A stretch of DNA of 34,495 nucleotides from Bacteroidales bacterium. Lineage in GTDB: Bacteria > Bacteroidota > Bacteroidia > Bacteroidales > JAAUTT01. The notes under the pieces were generated by a model, which made no database searches, was not told where the DNA came from, and was given only the letters and a program-made list of their open reading frames with translations. The stretch is from NCBI GenBank assembly GCA_025361285.1, contig JANYAP010000099.1, positions 1 to 34,495 of the forward strand. Reading direction: 5' to 3'. The translations under genes were made by a program, and so were the position numbers. Positions 32,880 through 34,495 of the stretch are shown here, in pieces (position 1 is the first letter of the stretch; the number at the start of each line of letters is the position of its first letter).

Positions 32880-33998
32880 TTAGTACTTCACCATAACCAT
32901 CGTTGCCCCAAAGCCATATTCCTTAAACGAGGCATCCTGATATTTAAGGTGTTTGTATTTGGTGTCCAATGTTTTGCCTATTTCGTACTTTAATTTTCCA
33001 TTGCCTACGCCATGGATAAATACTATTTTTTTTACATTGCCACGAATAGCGCCATCGAGAGCAATGGTAAAACGTGCTAGTTGTAAATCGATAATTTCGC
33101 CAGCACTCATAGATGAATGATTATCAACTAGTTCTTCGATATGAAGATCCACTTCTTCAATATCGGATTTTGTGGTTGACTTTGCCGATGATTGCAGTTT
33201 TTTTGTCGATGGAGCTGTATCTTTTCGAATTTTTTGAATTATGTATTTATCTTCGTTTTCCGACACAACACGTTCTATCTCATACAGTAAGCTTTCCTCG
33301 GTTATGTTTATTACTATGGCTTTTTCGTCGAAATAGTCGTTCACCAACCAATTAGATGGCTCAACCATTTTTAAAACATCAATTTTATATTCGTAAATAA
33401 CAGGCTCGTGTGGAAGAAAAATTCCCTTCTTGTAAAAAATACATGATAATTTAAGTGCCTGTAATTGTTTTAGTTCCGTTGTTGTAAGTGTAAGTATGTG
33501 TAGCTTCGAATCGTCCTCAACCATTCCAGCTTTTTTGCCGTACACAAAATTATCTTTAACCACCGAAAGCGAGTACATCATTCGATAGGTGCAATCGCTA
33601 ATTATAAACAACTTAAAATCTGGTTCGTTGCGGCCTTTTAGCTGAACGGGCACCAACCCCAAAAGTATGTTTAGAGTGCAGTTTTCGGAGGTAATAATCT
33701 CATCGTCGTTATAACCAAAAGCTTCATCTTCAACAACTTCATCGGGAATAAAATTAATATCCTTCTTAGCAACATTAGCTTCCGATTTAGTGCTTATCGA
33801 TTGTTTAATTGGTACAACAGCGGCTTGCCTCATGTCGCCAAAACCAGCTTCTATCACAATAATTAAATCGGCAAACGGCGATGGAATTTCAAAACCATCG
33901 GAATTTTGCACAAAAGCCACTTTATCTCTAACTTTTGTAACAACGCCGCCACCCACATCGTTCAAAAACTTTACTTTATCGCCTACTTTAAATGTCAT
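32880..33998 (-). CDS. DUF2027 domain plus Smr domain protein
   Basis: A 372-aa cytosolic protein. The N-terminal MTFKVGDKVKFLNDVGGGVVTKVRDKVAFVQNSDGFEIPSP is a small SH3-like/DUF2027 beta domain. The middle is strand-rich (about 95-240). The C-terminus is an Smr domain (DLHIEELVDN...IVFIHGVGNGKLKYEIGKTLD, HGVGNG about 329-334) of the type found in MutS2, which nicks DNA or cuts RNA on collided ribosomes. No MutS ATPase is attached, so this is the stand-alone form that I associate with Bacteroidota. The start codon is only about 17 nt from a block of 9-bp tandem repeats, which takes up the place of a promoter. Confidence 0.88.
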   Translation of the reverse strand: MTFKVGDKVKFLNDVGGGVVTKVRDKVAFVQNSDGFEIPSPFADLIIVIEAGFGDMRQAAVVPIKQSISTKSEANVAKKDINFIPDEVVEDEAFGYNDDEIITSENCTLNILLGLVPVQLKGRNEPDFKLFIISDCTYRMMYSLSVVKDNFVYGKKAGMVEDDSKLHILTLTTTELKQLQALKLSCIFYKKGIFLPHEPVIYEYKIDVLKMVEPSNWLVNDYFDEKAIVINITEESLLYEIERVVSENEDKYIIQKIRKDTAPSTKKLQSSAKSTTKSDIEEVDLHIEELVDNHSSMSAGEIIDLQLARFTIALDGAIRGNVKKIVFIHGVGNGKLKYEIGKTLDTKYKHLKYQDASFKEYGFGATMVMVKY

Positions 33999-34015
33999 TT
34001 TTTGTAGATTGAATT

Positions 34016-34339
34016 TGAGGTTGTAAAGGTTGTAGAGGTTTTAAAGGTTATAGAGGTTGTAGAGGTTGTAGAGGGTGTAGAGGTTGTAGAGGTTGTAAAG
34101 GTTGTAGAGGTTGTAGAGGTTTTAAAGGTTGTAGAGGTTAGAGGTTGTAGAGGTTGTAGAGGTTGTAGAGGTTGTAAAGGGTGTAAGGGTTGTAAAGGGT
34201 ATAGAGGTTGTAAAGGTTATAAAGGTTGTAGAGGTTTTAAAGGTTATAGAGGTTGTAAAGGTTATAAAGGTTGTAGAGGTTTTAAAGGTTATAGAGGTTG
34301 TAAAGGTTGTAGAGGTTGTAAAGGGTGTAAGGGTTGTAA
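34016..34339. repeat. 9-bp G-rich tandem repeats (GGTTGTAGA type)
   Basis: About 36 imperfect copies of a 9-bp unit AGGTTGTAG and its variants (AGGTTTTAA, AGGTTATAG, AGGGTGTAG), with one shortened unit AGGTTAG. No ORF is carried through. The block lies immediately upstream of the DUF2027/Smr gene. Confidence 0.9.
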
Positions 34340-34350
34340 AGTTATACTGC

Positions 34351-34495
34351 TTCTATATCTTCTATATCTTCTATATCTTCTATATCTTCTATATCTTCTA
34401 TAACTTCTATAACTTCTATATCTTCTATATCTTCTATATCTTCTATAACTTCTATAACTTCTATATCTTCTATATCTTCTATATCTTCTATAACT
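34351..34495. repeat. 9-bp C/T-rich tandem repeats (TTCTATATC type), cut by window edge
   Basis: About 16 copies of TTCTATATC or TTCTATAAC, a 9-bp period running to the end of the window. The complement (GATATAGAAGTTATAG) resembles the preceding G-rich block, so the two blocks could pair as an imperfect giant hairpin. Confidence 0.9.

Noticed and set aside
32566-32896. ORFs of 74 and 95 aa
   Set aside because: They are shadows of rnpB, whose conserved RNA segments account for the region.
34016-34495. CRISPR array
   Set aside because: The units are 9 bp with no spacers and no cas genes nearby; these are simple tandem repeats.

Overview
The window comes from a low-GC member of the Bacteroidota, probably Bacteroidales-like. 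Support: a tmRNA tag GENNYALAA, a hybrid two-component sensor with reg_prop repeats, TonB-dependent receptors with carboxypeptidase-regulatory N-termini, promoters of the TTTG-N19-TAnnTTTG type, a SprB-like repeat in an OmpA protein, and a DUF2027+Smr protein. No species is assigned.

Layout. (1) 1-5240: ssrA (tmRNA) and a large hybrid histidine kinase on the minus strand, flanked by copies of a short non-autonomous element with GTGTCYATYCGTAA-type terminal inverted repeats. Two copies are complete with 6-bp target duplications and one is cut by the window edge. (2) 5237-12411: a seven-gene minus-strand operon: ABC ATPase, ABC permease, YtrA-type GntR regulator, a GIN/DUF2807 protein, an outer-membrane beta-barrel receptor, a second DUF2807 lipoprotein and a TSGGD-repeat DUF4097 lipoprotein. 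A good promoter and an overlapping palindromic candidate operator lie at its head. (3) 12575-19266: a divergent TonB receptor, then trmH, HU, tRNA-Ser(UGA), a LEA2-like lipoprotein, a SPOR-domain protein and a long amidophosphoribosyltransferase. (4) 19717-23141: ftsK and a LolA-like protein, separated by a decayed RelE-like toxin fragment. (5) 23199-31146: an accessory stretch with surface-glycan genes (methyltransferase, GT2, RgpF-like), an MNT/HEPN module with a frameshifted HEPN gene, a TPR/propeller protein plus OmpA pair, and a MazF-like module with a frameshifted toxin. (6) 31181-32806: rnpB, with a 39-bp piece of its 3' end duplicated 1.2 kb away; an Rpn-type PD-(D/E)XK nuclease gene lies between the copies. 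(7) 32880-34495: a DUF2027/Smr protein whose upstream region consists of 9-bp tandem repeats running to the window edge.

Functionally, housekeeping RNA and DNA genes (ssrA, rnpB, HU, trmH, ftsK, purF-like) alternate with envelope genes and small mobile or addiction modules. The strongest points for follow-up are the rnpB 3'-end duplication around the nuclease gene, the self-consistent MITE family, the ABC/GntR/GIN/receptor operon as a possible undescribed envelope system, and the recurrent single-base inactivation of toxin genes next to intact antitoxin genes.
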